Part shown: positions 18,366-27,398 of the stretch, in pieces
Layout: the number at the start of each line of letters is the position of its first letter
How positions within the stretch are numbered: position 1 is the first letter of the stretch
NCBI GenBank assembly: GCA_021790455.1
Contig: JAJYDY010000005.1
Coordinates: 1 to 37,506 of the forward strand
Direction: 5' to 3'
Source of the DNA: Microcaldota archaeon
Lineage (GTDB): Archaea; Micrarchaeota; Micrarchaeia; Micrarchaeales; Micrarchaeaceae
Length of the DNA: 37,506 nt
The notes under the pieces: model-generated
Told to the model about the DNA's origin: nothing
Database searches by the model: none
Seen by the model: the letters and a program-made list of their open reading frames with translations, nothing else
Program-made: the position numbers and the translations under genes

Positions 18366-18605
18366 TTATTGCTTGCTTATGCCCTCGATGAGCCTTCTCG
18401 CTACCTCTCCTTCCGGAGTTGTCATCGTGTACGCGCCTCCTGCATATGTAGCGTTGCAGTGCCTGCACCTCCATATGCTCGTGCTTATCCTCTTTACACT
18501 CATCTTCCCGCAAGCCTCGCACTTGTAGAAAGCCTGCTTCTTCTGCTTGACTCCTGCGGCTCTCTTCCTCATGCTTGCTCCGTACCTTATACTAGCGTTT
18601 GCCAT
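18366..18605 (-). CDS. rpl37ae: Ribosomal protein L37Ae (eL43)
   Basis: YGASMRKRAAGVKQKKQAFYKCEACGKMSVKRISTSIWRCRHCNATYAGGAYTMTTPEG. Confidence 0.95.
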   Translation of the reverse strand: MANASIRYGASMRKRAAGVKQKKQAFYKCEACGKMSVKRISTSIWRCRHCNATYAGGAYTMTTPEGEVARRLIEGISKQ

Positions 18606-18614
18606 GTTATCACT

Positions 18615-19403
18615 TCACTTTCCTGCTGCCTGCTCTATGACTTTCTTGAGCTCATCATATTTAGACAACGAAACATCTACAAGGTTTTCTATCTCCTTCG
18701 GGGAGAAGCTGCCTCCGAGGCCCTTCTGCATTGCCCTGACTACAGTCCCATCGTTTGCTATCGTGACCCTCGCGCTCGCCGCGTTCTCCTCGTGCATGTT
18801 TGGGTCTAGGAGTATGGTTTTGTCCACCTTCGCGAAAGTTGTCGATGCTGCAAGCCTGTTTATCTTGAGGGGCTCATTCCTTTCGGTGTAGACTCCCTCG
18901 CCGTTCTCGTACTTCGGAATCTTCGCGCTTGCAAGAGCTGCCATTGCAGCCATCATGCTCGCGTCGAACAGGTTGCCATTGTAGTTGAGCACATACAGGT
19001 CTATGAACGCAGTCCATGCCTTGCCTTCCTCTATGAAGAGGCCGGAGAGGTCTATTGTTTCGGCTGCCCTGATGCCCCTGTCTACCACCCTTGACAGCTC
19101 TATCGATAACGGGCTCGGCGGGCCAGGCTCGAAGTCAGCGTGCGCGAGCGGCAGCAGCTCGGAAGAAACCATAAGGTTCCCCTGTGTAGGCGTGTCCTCC
19201 ATAGGTTCCTCGACCTGCAGCTTTACAGCCGCGAGCACCCTTGTTGCGCCAAGGTCTATCTGTGCAGACCCCTCAGCGTGGTCGATGATGTTTGTCGCCA
19301 GCTTTATCTGCCTGAACTCCATCAGCTTCCTTCCATCCTCTCTTACGTTCTTGAGCAAGAGCTCCTTTACGTAGCTTACCTTTACAATATCAAATCCTTC
19401 CAT
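18615..19403 (-). CDS. rrp42: Exosome complex subunit Rrp42
   Basis: RNase PH-like fold protein in the standard archaeal exosome gene order. Confidence 0.93.
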   Translation of the reverse strand: MEGFDIVKVSYVKELLLKNVREDGRKLMEFRQIKLATNIIDHAEGSAQIDLGATRVLAAVKLQVEEPMEDTPTQGNLMVSSELLPLAHADFEPGPPSPLSIELSRVVDRGIRAAETIDLSGLFIEEGKAWTAFIDLYVLNYNGNLFDASMMAAMAALASAKIPKYENGEGVYTERNEPLKINRLAASTTFAKVDKTILLDPNMHEENAASARVTIANDGTVVRAMQKGLGGSFSPKEIENLVDVSLSKYDELKKVIEQAAGK

Positions 19404-20147
19404 TCAAACACCGTTTCCATTTTCTCTTCCTTCGTATACTCTCTGCAATGCCTCCTTCTGCACCTGCGATATTGTCTTCCCTGCGTCGAGCACCATCTGG
19501 AGACCCTTGTGCAGCTGCTCCCTCGTGAGGCTTCCATCCATCTGCACCAGCACCAGGTCGTTGTTCCTCGGCGATACTGCCGTCGGCATGTCGCAGTCGG
19601 AATAGTTATCCTCTATCATGTTGAGGTCAAGGATGAGGTCCTCCCCAACCTTCCCGAACGATACCGCGTATATCAGGTCCTTCATATGTATGCCTGCGCT
19701 CGCCATCGCGACAGCGGCTGCGGTTATCCCCGCTGCCCTTGTCCCTCCGTCGCTCTGCAGTATCTCGATGAATATGTCTATCTCGCTGGCAGGATAGTCG
19801 TGCAGCATAGTCACGCTTTCGAACGCCTCCCTTGTGACCTTCGATATCTCTATCGCGCGCCTGTTGGGCCCGCTCCTGCTGTGCTCCCCCATCGATGAGA
19901 ACGGCGCCATAGAGTATTTGCACTTTATTATCGCCTTCACAGGGTCCTGCACATGCTTCGGCATCGCCTCCTTCGGCCCGTAGACCGCAGCGAGCACCTT
20001 GTTGTTCCCCCATTCCAGGTAAGCCGATCCGTCAGCGTTCTTGAGGACCGAAGCCTCTATCTTCAGCGGCCTCAGCTGGTTGAGATCCCTTCCATCTAGT
20101 CTTTTGCCGTCAACTATCAGCTGCGGCCTGTTTGATTTGTCAGCCAT
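19404..20147 (-). CDS. rrp41: Exosome complex exonuclease Rrp41
   Basis: RNase PH family: DGKRLDGRDLNQLRPLKIEASVLKNADGSAYLEWGNNKVLAAVYGPKE. Confidence 0.95.
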   Translation of the reverse strand: MADKSNRPQLIVDGKRLDGRDLNQLRPLKIEASVLKNADGSAYLEWGNNKVLAAVYGPKEAMPKHVQDPVKAIIKCKYSMAPFSSMGEHSRSGPNRRAIEISKVTREAFESVTMLHDYPASEIDIFIEILQSDGGTRAAGITAAAVAMASAGIHMKDLIYAVSFGKVGEDLILDLNMIEDNYSDCDMPTAVSPRNNDLVLVQMDGSLTREQLHKGLQMVLDAGKTISQVQKEALQRVYEGRENGNGV

Positions 20148-20151
20148 TATA

Positions 20152-20772
20152 TCACTTGCTTGTAGTTTGTGTTTGTTCTTCTAGCATCTGCTTTATCTTC
20201 TCCGTTAAACCGGATAGGTGCGCTTCGCTCTCTATCTTCCTTATCGCTTCGGTTGCAAGTGGCACGTTTGCTCCCTTCAGCCATATTATTCCGTTGTTGC
20301 CTACGGAGATGTTGCACTTTGTGAACTTTGATATCTGCTCTATCATGGTGTTGGCCTTTCCTATGATCCTCGGGACCTTCGTAGGCTTCACCTCAAGTAT
20401 TGTCCCTCCAAAAAGAACACGCGGCCTCCAGAGGATTAGAGTCCTCCTGTCCTCTATGTCCTTTACCTCCGCCTCTATCACATCTCCGGGCTTGTAAGCC
20501 TCCCTGTCGAACTTGCTCCCTATGAGTATGCTTCGCGTGAAGTGCGATAGGTCTATCTCGTATACCGCATTCCTTGAGTTGACCACTATGCCGACCACTA
20601 TGTCGCCTATCCTTGGCTGCCATATCCCCTCGAGCGGGATTACCTGGCGTTTCTCGCTTTCGTAGAATCCGAGGACCTTCGCAAAGGTCTTTCCGTTCTC
20701 AACATAAGTGTTATCAAGCCTCACCGGCTCGCTCGCTATCATCTCTCCTGGTATTACTAATTGTCTTGGCAT
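20152..20772 (-). CDS. rrp4: Exosome complex RNA-binding protein Rrp4
   Basis: S1 plus KH organisation, VIPGEMIA start, adjacent to rrp41. Confidence 0.94.
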   Translation of the reverse strand: MPRQLVIPGEMIASEPVRLDNTYVENGKTFAKVLGFYESEKRQVIPLEGIWQPRIGDIVVGIVVNSRNAVYEIDLSHFTRSILIGSKFDREAYKPGDVIEAEVKDIEDRRTLILWRPRVLFGGTILEVKPTKVPRIIGKANTMIEQISKFTKCNISVGNNGIIWLKGANVPLATEAIRKIESEAHLSGLTEKIKQMLEEQTQTTSK

Positions 20773-20782
20773 ATTTCCACCA

Positions 20783-21472
20783 TCACTTGCTTTCCAGCAT
20801 CTTTGTAATCGCTTTTCCTTGTGTCGCCTTGTTTATCCTGTCGAAGAACTCCGACTGCATCCCTGCGGGGAATTCCACTACCGCCTTCAGGCTCCCGTTA
20901 GCGAGCCATTCCTCCCCCTTGAGCCCGTACTGCTTTAGTATCCCGTAGCATCTGTTTGCTGATTCCGCAGGGAGTATGACCTCGATCCTCGCTGTTGTGA
21001 ACTTTATTGGCAGGATCGCCCTGAGCTTTTCGACGACTATCTCGACCTGCTCGGACACGTTCTTGAACGGGTCTATCGATATCCTCGCCTCCTTCATCGC
21101 GTTCTCTATCCTGAGCGGCGGGTTCGGCGCGTTCGTTCTCGGGTCTATCGAGTTCCTGGCTATTATGTCGATGATCTGCTTCCTTTTTTCCTCTGTCATC
21201 TTTGCTCTCTGTTCTGTCGTGATTGGGACGTCCCCCTTCTTCAGCATTATCTCGACTACCTTCGCAAGCTCCGTAGTCCCAAAGGCCTTCTTCATCTTCT
21301 CCTCGCTGGCCCTCTCCCCGTTGTTCGCGTCCTTGAATACGTCCTCTGCCTCAAGTACGCTTAGGGGATCCTGCCTCTTGCCCGTTATATACTCGTAAGC
21401 CATGTCTGAATTGACGAGTATCTCGAACTCATCTCCAGCGTGCTTGTACTTCACTATGACTGTTTTTGACAT
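20783..21472 (-). CDS. Ribosome maturation protein SBDS homolog
   Basis: VVKYKHAGDEFEILVNSDMAYEYITGK...LSVLEAEDVFKDANNGERASEEKM. Confidence 0.94.
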   Translation of the reverse strand: MSKTVIVKYKHAGDEFEILVNSDMAYEYITGKRQDPLSVLEAEDVFKDANNGERASEEKMKKAFGTTELAKVVEIMLKKGDVPITTEQRAKMTEEKRKQIIDIIARNSIDPRTNAPNPPLRIENAMKEARISIDPFKNVSEQVEIVVEKLRAILPIKFTTARIEVILPAESANRCYGILKQYGLKGEEWLANGSLKAVVEFPAGMQSEFFDRINKATQGKAITKMLESK

Positions 21473-21505
21473 TTTACCACAGAAAAGGAAAAAGAAATAT
21501 GAAAA

Positions 21506-22258
21506 TCAAAGCATCTTTGCGATCTCGTCAGGGGTGTACTGTTTGAAGCCCATCTTTTTTGATATGACGGCGACGTCGAGGCTGTCCTGGGTCAGCTTTC
21601 CGGCGACTTTCTTCATGACTCCGAGGGCGAGGTGCAGCCCATCATCGAGCGCCATGTTCTCCTTGTACTCCCTCATTATAAGCTCCTGCGCAGCCTGCTT
21701 TCCGGCTCCAATCGCATCAGCCTTGTATCCCAGGAACGATGCGCCGGCATCTATCTCGAAAAGCTTCGGGATCTTGTCGAAACCTCCGAGAAGGAGCGAG
21801 ATTGCGTAAGGCCTCATGCCTGCATACTGGGTGAAGACCTGCATCTCCTCAGCTATGTCGCGGGCCACTGTCTCGACGCTTTCCGTCTCGTCGTACAGCA
21901 TCCTGTGCGACTGCGTCTTGTGCCTCATTATGTTTATGAGGTGGAGCCCGTCGGAGACGAGGCCGGAGTAAGTCGCGCCTATGTTCGCGTCTATCTTGAA
22001 TATCTTCTGCACTGTAGCAGGTATGGCAAGAGGCTCTGTTATGTTCTTGTGCGCGACCAGCGCAACAGCGTCCGCAGCTATGAGCCCTATCGATGTGGCT
22101 CCCTTCCTTACTGCTTCCCTCGCGTAGTCCACCTGGAACAGCCTTCCGTCTGGGCTGAACATCGCACCTCTGTCATAAGCCTGTATGTTTGGATACATTA
22201 TTCCACCAATTATTGAACGTAATGTTGATGAAGCTATAGTCTGAAGATTGCTCTTCAA
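21506..22258 (-). CDS. psmA: Proteasome subunit alpha
   Basis: AYDRGAMFSPDGRLFQVDYAREAVRKGATSIGL. Start probably internal (MYPNIQAYDRG). Confidence 0.95.
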   Translation of the reverse strand: MKSNLQTIASSTLRSIIGGIMYPNIQAYDRGAMFSPDGRLFQVDYAREAVRKGATSIGLIAADAVALVAHKNITEPLAIPATVQKIFKIDANIGATYSGLVSDGLHLINIMRHKTQSHRMLYDETESVETVARDIAEEMQVFTQYAGMRPYAISLLLGGFDKIPKLFEIDAGASFLGYKADAIGAGKQAAQELIMREYKENMALDDGLHLALGVMKKVAGKLTQDSLDVAVISKKMGFKQYTPDEIAKML

Positions 22259-22312
22259 AACAAGATAGTATTATTACTAATACAGCCTTAAAAAGGTTTT
22301 GTTTTTCCTGCT

Positions 22313-23533
22313 TTAGCGCTGCTCCCTGATGCCCCCCCTGAGGAAGTAGACGACGCCGGCAGCCAGGATTATCCCGCCGCTGAGGCTGAGGATAGGCCCA
22401 AGGCTTGCAAGGAACGCCAACGCGGCGCTGCCGAAGAGCCATTCCCTCCTTGGAATAGTGTGCTCAAGCTTCAACCTTTTAGATATGAGTTTCACCCACG
22501 CCCATGCAACGAGGACGCTGACCGATATGAGCAGCAGCGATCCGAGCACTGCATGAAGCCATTCCGGCACCTGCACTATGTTAGTACTGGAAAGCTGGAG
22601 CCGGCTGCTGGCTGTGCCAAGATAGTTGAAGTAAGCTGCATAGCTGCCTACTCCATAAGGAGCGGGGTAAGCCAACGGGAATATGCTGTCAGCAAGCAGG
22701 TATACGATCCCCCCGTTCATGGAGGGAGGCCCAAAAGACTGCGGCGTGTAAGAAGCCCAGATGCTGTTGTTGCCACCGTTTGCAATGAGAATGACCGTGA
22801 AAACCACACCGATCAGCAGACCTGCGATAATAGAAGAGAACAGCGCCGGAAAGAGATATGGTATAGGTATCCTCTTCCCGCTTCCGTGGAACAGCTTGAG
22901 CACCGCTTTCCTCTGCGCCTTCATGGACTTGAAGACACGATACACCAGCAGGAACACTATTACAGTGAGCACCGCAGGCGCGAAGCCTATTATTGCACTG
23001 GCGAGGGCAGAGTTCGCTGCTGTGGATCCAGCAGCCAACGTACCCGCAGCGCCCAAGGCAAGGAAATACACGCTTATCAGGAAGTTGAGCGCGAACGAAG
23101 CGACAAGAAACAGGTTTATCCCGGATGCTATCCCTTTCTTCAGCGAATAGTGGTCAAGCAGGACCATGAGCGCTCCAAAGAAAGCGAACTGCACTGCCAG
23201 GAGGACAGCGGAATACTGCGAATAAAAAAGTGCGTCAATTACAGAGTATATGACAACGAATGCGAGGGCTATCACGTTTCTTCCGTCAAGGAATTTGATC
23301 GATTCCCTGCCCTTCTCCTTCTGGACATAGCCAAGGCCGTAAAACAGCATAGCAAAAGTAGTCACTAGGGTGAGCGCCTGGAATCCTCCGAACCCTGCCC
23401 CTGGGGCGAAGGGGAATGTGGATGCAAGCGTGGCATAGCCAAACGGCTGTATCCATAATAGGAGAAATGCTATCGCCGCCACAGCAACAGCGATCCGCAC
23501 CTTCTTTTCAGAGAGCAGCTTTCCAAAGTCCAT
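22313..23533 (-). CDS. Divergent SecY paralog (SecY2-like)
   Basis: Resembles SecY at 3258-4703: FPLAYPAPYGVGSYAAYFNYLGTASSRLQL vs FPSPYPSPYGIGGYGAYFNYLATSSSQLYL; GKRIPIPYLFPALFSS vs GGRLPIPFLYVSVLPV; KKGIASGINLFLVAS vs KWGIMSGINIFIAAG. Confidence 0.85.
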   Translation of the reverse strand: MDFGKLLSEKKVRIAVAVAAIAFLLLWIQPFGYATLASTFPFAPGAGFGGFQALTLVTTFAMLFYGLGYVQKEKGRESIKFLDGRNVIALAFVVIYSVIDALFYSQYSAVLLAVQFAFFGALMVLLDHYSLKKGIASGINLFLVASFALNFLISVYFLALGAAGTLAAGSTAANSALASAIIGFAPAVLTVIVFLLVYRVFKSMKAQRKAVLKLFHGSGKRIPIPYLFPALFSSIIAGLLIGVVFTVILIANGGNNSIWASYTPQSFGPPSMNGGIVYLLADSIFPLAYPAPYGVGSYAAYFNYLGTASSRLQLSSTNIVQVPEWLHAVLGSLLLISVSVLVAWAWVKLISKRLKLEHTIPRREWLFGSAALAFLASLGPILSLSGGIILAAGVVYFLRGGIREQR

Positions 23534-23572
23534 ACTACTGATTAAGGAGACGGGTATAAATCGGTATCTGGT

Positions 23573-24106
23573 TTACTTCGTCTTTTCGACATGGATGCGG
23601 CGCTCCTCAGGGACGACCTTGTACTGCGCGTTCTCGAAGTGGAGCGCAAGCTCCCTCCCCTCGAAGAAGTGGTGGAGGAATACGGCGACCGCGGATGTGG
23701 CTGCGTGCGGCTGCGTCGTTATGCTGACATTGAAGTCCGCTATACTGTAAAGGTTCTTCGCAGCCTCAGTGATGGTGACTATGATAAGTATGTTCTTGTA
23801 CGTCTTAAGCGCGTATTCCACCTTGTTGATTGGAACACCATACCGCGTCAGGTACACTATCTTGTAGTTCTTCTTAGCCTTCAGGAATTCCTTCCAGCTG
23901 TTCGTGAAATCGACCGAGAAGGTGCCTCCCCACCTCCTGTTGAGGAGCTTGAAGTATTTCGTAAGCCTGCTGTTCTTCGGGGATGCGAAAGTCACGTTCG
24001 AGGCGCCGAATGCCCTGGCAGCGGTGCACAGGTCAAGGTTGCATTCGTATCCGTTCTTCCCTATGACTAGAATAGATATCGTGTCTTCCACCCGATAATA
24101 ATTCAA
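23573..24106 (-). CDS. tRNA 2'-O-methylase (archaeal Trm56-like, SPOUT)
   Basis: CTAARAFGA, GGTFSVDFTNSWKEFL, IVYLTRYGVPI, ADFNVSITTQPHAATSAVAVFLHHFFEGREL. Confidence 0.8.
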   Translation of the reverse strand: MNYYRVEDTISILVIGKNGYECNLDLCTAARAFGASNVTFASPKNSRLTKYFKLLNRRWGGTFSVDFTNSWKEFLKAKKNYKIVYLTRYGVPINKVEYALKTYKNILIIVTITEAAKNLYSIADFNVSITTQPHAATSAVAVFLHHFFEGRELALHFENAQYKVVPEERRIHVEKTK

Positions 24107-24167
24107 TGTGAAGGTTTAAGAAGATAATGCGGTTTTGCGTTACACAGCATGCAGGACATGGTTAGGT

Positions 24168-24287
24168 ATGAACAAGGGAAAGGCGGGGAGCTGGGGGATT
24201 CCGCTGGTGTGGGTTGCAAGTGCAGACAGTGTGCTGGAAGAAATAAAGAAAGCAACAGGTAATAATGACAGGTATATGTTACTCTAA
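24168..24287 (+). pseudogene. C-terminal relic homologous to the HerA-like protein at 27399-29483
   Basis: MNKGKAGSWGIPLVWVASADSVLEEIKKATGNNDRYMLL vs GYGLPIVWVSHSEEVLAKIREIASSGDEYLLV. Confidence 0.75.
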
Positions 24288-24299
24288 CACTGGATGAAA

Positions 24300-24959
24300 C
24301 TAATGTCTAAAAAGCTCGATCTCATTTTTAAGTGCGGCGGGCGTTGTTCTCGTCAATTCCACCTTATCGCAATCTGTAAATGCTGCAAGCTCCTCTATTG
24401 CTTTTGAGAGCCCGACAAACAAATCATCATTAATCTTTACATCGGGCAAGAGATTTATCGAATGGACTGTCATAGTTCTGCTCTTTCTATCAACTTTTGG
24501 ATCTGCAATACCCACTATCCTGTTTCCATGCAATATCGGCATTGTATAATAGCCATGGTTTCTTTCTGCTTTCGGGGTGTACATCTCTATTCTAAAGCGC
24601 AATCCGAACAATCTTTCCATTCTCTCCCTGAACCATATAAGATTATCAAATGGGGAAAGGAATGTCGAAACCGTTGACACTGCTGGTTTATCCGCCAGCT
24701 TTTCAATCGTTTTCAAATCATCGGATAATGCAAACGCAGCCTCTTCCCAACCGGAAACGCTGAGTTTCGTCACGATGTCTTCTGCCAGTAGGTCGACAAT
24801 AACCGCTCTTGTCTCACGTATGTTTTGCCTATAATAATCATTTATGTCCGGGGCGGTCGCAATTCCCTGGGCACCAAGAGAGTTTATAACTGCCCATCTT
24901 CTGAAATCAGCAAGCGAGTGTTCCTCATTCAGGAAGCGTTCAGGTATAACGCGCTCCAC
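24300..24959 (-). pseudogene. C-terminal part of YcaQ/DUF1006 winged-helix protein, N-terminally truncated
   Basis: FLSPFDNLIWFRERMERLFGLRFRIEMYTPKAERNHGYYTMPILHGNRIVGIADPKVDR is the family signature. Homology-like frame continues upstream of the start until an in-frame TGA at about 25008-25010. Confidence 0.65.
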
Positions 24960-25087
24960 TAAGTCATAGTAGCACTTAAAATTGGCTCTCCTCCACCGGT
25001 GTCTATATCAACTCTTGATGCCTTTCCTTCGCAGCCTGCTGCTTCAGGTTCCTCTGTTTTTGTCTTTTCCATTTTGTCATCTTTATG

Positions 25088-25198
25088 TTATCTGTGTATG
25101 AGAGGCGCAACCTCATAATCACATTTCATGCATACGAACGCTATCTTATCGTTCTTTGCGCTCCTGCGCAATATCTTTCCACATTCCGGGCATCTCAT
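25088..25198 (-). CDS. 36-aa zinc-ribbon mini-protein, similar to the N-terminal ribbon of TFS/RpoM
   Basis: MRCPECGKILRRSAKNDKIAFVCMKCDYEVAPLIHR then stop; two CxxC pairs. Not in the ORF track. Confidence 0.6.
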   Translation of the reverse strand: MRCPECGKILRRSAKNDKIAFVCMKCDYEVAPLIHR

Positions 25199-25206
25199 GT
25201 AAATTC

Positions 25207-25380
25207 CTAACAGCGCTCTATACTTACTCTTACGTTCCCTTTTGTGAGCTTCATCATCTCAGAGATGTAGCCTCCGACCTCGTTCTCTTTGCAGTACGCC
25301 TTTCCCATTACCGTGCCGCTGTCTGTCCTGACAAGCAGCATCCTGCTCCTTCCGAAGATCCTATTCATTATCCAGTCCAT
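25207..25380 (-). CDS. Hypothetical small protein (57 aa)
   Basis: MDWIMNRIFGRSRMLLVRTDSGTVMGKAYCKENEVGGYISEMMKLTKGNVRVSIERC; just upstream of the zinc-ribbon ORF, same strand. Confidence 0.45.
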   Translation of the reverse strand: MDWIMNRIFGRSRMLLVRTDSGTVMGKAYCKENEVGGYISEMMKLTKGNVRVSIERC

Positions 25381-25753
25381 TAAAATCACCCTAAACGCGA
25401 GGTGGGAATGGTGGATTCGGAGCAAAGAAGAACACGGTGTATATCCTGCATCCTGTTTTGGCGTGATTCCCTGGTGGGGTGGGCGATGCGGCGCTGTAGC
25501 TGCATGCATTAGAATCAAACACATCCCTGCTCCTTCTTCCACCCATAATACCCTGTATAGTATTATGTGCTAACTTGTATATAAGTGCAAGTAGGTCATT
25601 TTAATCTATTATAGAATAATATTCATAAATCTGCTAAATTTAGTCATAAATTTATATATTTGTACAAGATTCCTCTATAGATAGATAAATTTTAAAGAAA
25701 TAATTTTTAGAAAGCTTTAAATATTAGAATTACAGATGATATTACTGGTGTAG

Positions 25754-27106
25754 TTGATGCCTAGAAGAGCGAAGAAGGAGGAGTTGCCAGAGGCTGTTAA
25801 ACAGATATTGGACAGGTTAGGCAAAGAGCACGACTATCCTCTGGAAGTTCACAAGCGGAATGATAGCTATTATGTCTCTGAGAGCACCTGGTATTGGGAC
25901 AGCTTCAGGAAACAAAAAAGAAAGGCCTCCCTTTATCTAGGAACTATAACAAAAGATGGCAAACTGGAAGAACCTAAAAGGAAAAAACTCGCGACAAGCG
26001 GGGTAAAAAATTTAAAAGAGTACCTAAAAGAGAAGAATATAAGTGCAAAGCAGGAATCACAAACATTTTTCGAGAATAAATGGGAGCCGGAAACTCTTAG
26101 GATACTAAGCACCGAACCTAGAGAGGGCATCATGAAGGTAAGCAGAGAACTCAACACCCCATACCCTACTGCGCATAGCCGGGTAAGAAAGCTGGAAAAG
26201 AAATATGGTATTAAATATACACTAGACTATGCCTTTTTAGATAGATTCAATTTCCACAGATTTTTAGTCATTGCTAAATTTAGACAAAAGAAACCGGACA
26301 TTGATAGGCTTAAAAATCTCCTGAAAGCCGAGCCAAGGATTCAGCTCGCGCTGTGGGCGAGAGGAGACTACAATCTATTCATTTTTATTCTTGCGTCGGT
26401 GCCCAGCGAAGCGGAAAGCATTGTCTATAAATTGAGATCAGACCCTACCCTTGAAAGATGCCCTGCATTTTGGTATGCTAGTTATTATCTGCAGGGATAC
26501 GGCTATATTCCACTTAGAAACGAGTTTTTTGACTTGATTAAAGAAAGAGTTTGGGTAAAGACAAAAGAAACACCGAGAAGAGAGCATGGACAGCTATTCA
26601 AAAGAGAATATGCAGTAATGCGGGAGTTAAATGCGGACGGTCTAATGAGTTTTACAGCTATAGACAAAAAATATAGCTTGAAAAGAGGGTCTGCCCAACA
26701 TACATATAACAGTTTAATCGAAGGAAAACAGTTGCATAGAGTAACTATGCTCATGGAAAGGCCGCCAATAAAAGGCACAGCGGTTATAGTGCTTCAACAA
26801 ATTAATATTAACAAGTTCAACAAGACAAAAAAGGATTATTTCAAAAATATAATTGAAGAGACGAATAGACCACTGAATAAATTCATTTTTAGCGGCGATA
26901 TAGGTTCGCCATATGGCGTAATGTTGATAGCACCTATTTATCAAGAAGGTGACCTGGAAAAGCTGGAGGATGAGCTTGAGAGAAAAGTCAAGGGAATTAG
27001 AATTAAAACAGCGTTTGTAAGTGATATCCTGACTGGTAACTTAGGATTCAGAAAAATTGATAACAGAAAAACCAGAACATATGGAAGAATTGCAATAGAA
27101 ACTTAG
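25754..27106 (+). CDS. Large Lrp/AsnC-like regulator with an N-terminal transposase-like segment
   Basis: HTH-like ETLRILSTEPREGIMKVSRELNTPYPTAHSRVRKLEKKYGIKYT; N-terminus SYYVSESTWYWDSFRKQKRKASLYLGTITKDGKL resembles archaeal transposase N-termini. AT-rich gene. Confidence 0.65.
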   Translation: MMPRRAKKEELPEAVKQILDRLGKEHDYPLEVHKRNDSYYVSESTWYWDSFRKQKRKASLYLGTITKDGKLEEPKRKKLATSGVKNLKEYLKEKNISAKQESQTFFENKWEPETLRILSTEPREGIMKVSRELNTPYPTAHSRVRKLEKKYGIKYTLDYAFLDRFNFHRFLVIAKFRQKKPDIDRLKNLLKAEPRIQLALWARGDYNLFIFILASVPSEAESIVYKLRSDPTLERCPAFWYASYYLQGYGYIPLRNEFFDLIKERVWVKTKETPRREHGQLFKREYAVMRELNADGLMSFTAIDKKYSLKRGSAQHTYNSLIEGKQLHRVTMLMERPPIKGTAVIVLQQININKFNKTKKDYFKNIIEETNRPLNKFIFSGDIGSPYGVMLIAPIYQEGDLEKLEDELERKVKGIRIKTAFVSDILTGNLGFRKIDNRKTRTYGRIAIET

Positions 27107-27117
27107 ATCATAGAAAT

Positions 27118-27210
27118 AGGAAAAAGCCACAGGTCGCTCTGACCTTGTTAACTGTTGCTCTTAGCCGGTTTTACCCTGGCCCGTCATCTCCGCCCATCTA
27201 TATCACTAAA
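27118..27210 (-). ncRNA. Candidate small RNA (speculative)
   Basis: Reverse-strand TATA-like gggtataaaaaccc (27228-27241), no ORF, and an AGGTC-AGAGC-GACCT hairpin followed by GTGGCTTTTT. Confidence 0.3.
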
Positions 27211-27398
27211 TCAAACTGGGTTCGCAGGGTTTTTATACCCTTCCTATCAACCCCGCCGGCATAGACAATTGACGCAGCGGCCCTCGGAGGCGCCGGGTTT
27301 TGGTTTCGTCTAATTTTGGGATCAATCTACAATCGCACCTGTTAAGACAAAGGGTTTATGCACGAATATTGCCGGAACAAAAGCTCTATATTGCTTGA

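Noticed and set aside
18615-22258. Exosome/SBDS/proteasome gene cluster considered as a novel operon
   Set aside because: It is the known archaeal exosome superoperon; only the adjacent SecY paralog is unusual.
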